From Siderastrea radians (Eukaryota > Cnidaria > Anthozoa > Scleractinia > Rhizangiidae): DNA of 64,000 bases. Under the pieces are notes generated by a model. That model saw nothing but the letters and a program-made list of their open reading frames with translations, ran no database searches and was not told the DNA's origin. Shown here piece by piece: positions 63,894 through 64,000 of the stretch (the stretch's first letter is position 1; each line of letters starts with the position of its first letter). The stretch is from the NCBI GenBank assembly GCA_964017195.1, contig OZ024894.1, forward strand, positions 33,101,184 through 33,165,183. Direction: 5' to 3'. Position numbers and translations under genes: made by a program.

Positions 63894-64000
63894 AAAGACT
63901 AGAAAATGCGCTATTTTCTGTCCGAAAAGCCAGTGCTTTGTACAACATTGAACGGGGGAAGGGGTACCGTCTTCAGAGGTGTCAAATGTCCCAAGAATTA

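Overview
The window is animal nuclear DNA: AT-rich, with genes split into many short GT-AG exons by introns full of transposon remnants, microsatellites and inverted repeats. The three recognisable host genes and the style of the repeats (tRNA-derived SINEs, many MITE-like elements, DM9-type proteins) fit an anthozoan cnidarian, probably a stony coral. The species assignment is an inference; no species marker is present.

Layout. (1) 1-16,808, minus strand: nearly all of the gene for RED (IK), a spliceosomal B-complex protein. Nineteen exons are placed; the last coding exon(s) lie beyond the left edge. (2) 16.8-19.1 kb: a head-to-head gap holding an 0.88-kb inverted-repeat transposon, then a single-exon EFCAB11-type EF-hand gene on the plus strand. 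(3) 19.1-29.8 kb: no host gene that I can support. It holds a 0.5-kb near-perfect palindrome, a decayed LINE reverse-transcriptase relic, and several MITEs and retroelement pieces. (4) 29,823-47,145, plus strand: a complete WWC/KIBRA gene of the Hippo pathway. Twenty coding exons join in frame to a 1,157-residue protein with two WW domains, coiled coils, a C2 domain and the conserved C-terminal region. Its introns hold several foldback elements, including a palindromic tRNA-SINE flanked by a 14-bp direct repeat. (5) 48.9-63.2 kb: a direct segmental duplication. Each copy carries an intact 263-codon minus-strand reading frame with DM9-like repeats. A third, broken paralogue lies at the junction, and a 1.3-kb transposon with 8-bp target duplications separates the copies. 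(6) 63.2-64 kb: a small stem-loop repeat and an unassigned short ORF.

The most notable points are: the DM9-like tandem family; a 60-bp exact tandem duplication across a RED splice acceptor that creates an in-frame alternative acceptor; the foldback SINE; and a recurring architecture in which several unrelated MITE-like families carry arrays of their own short motif just inside the termini. All exon calls and repeat boundaries were read by eye from the sequence, without alignment software.
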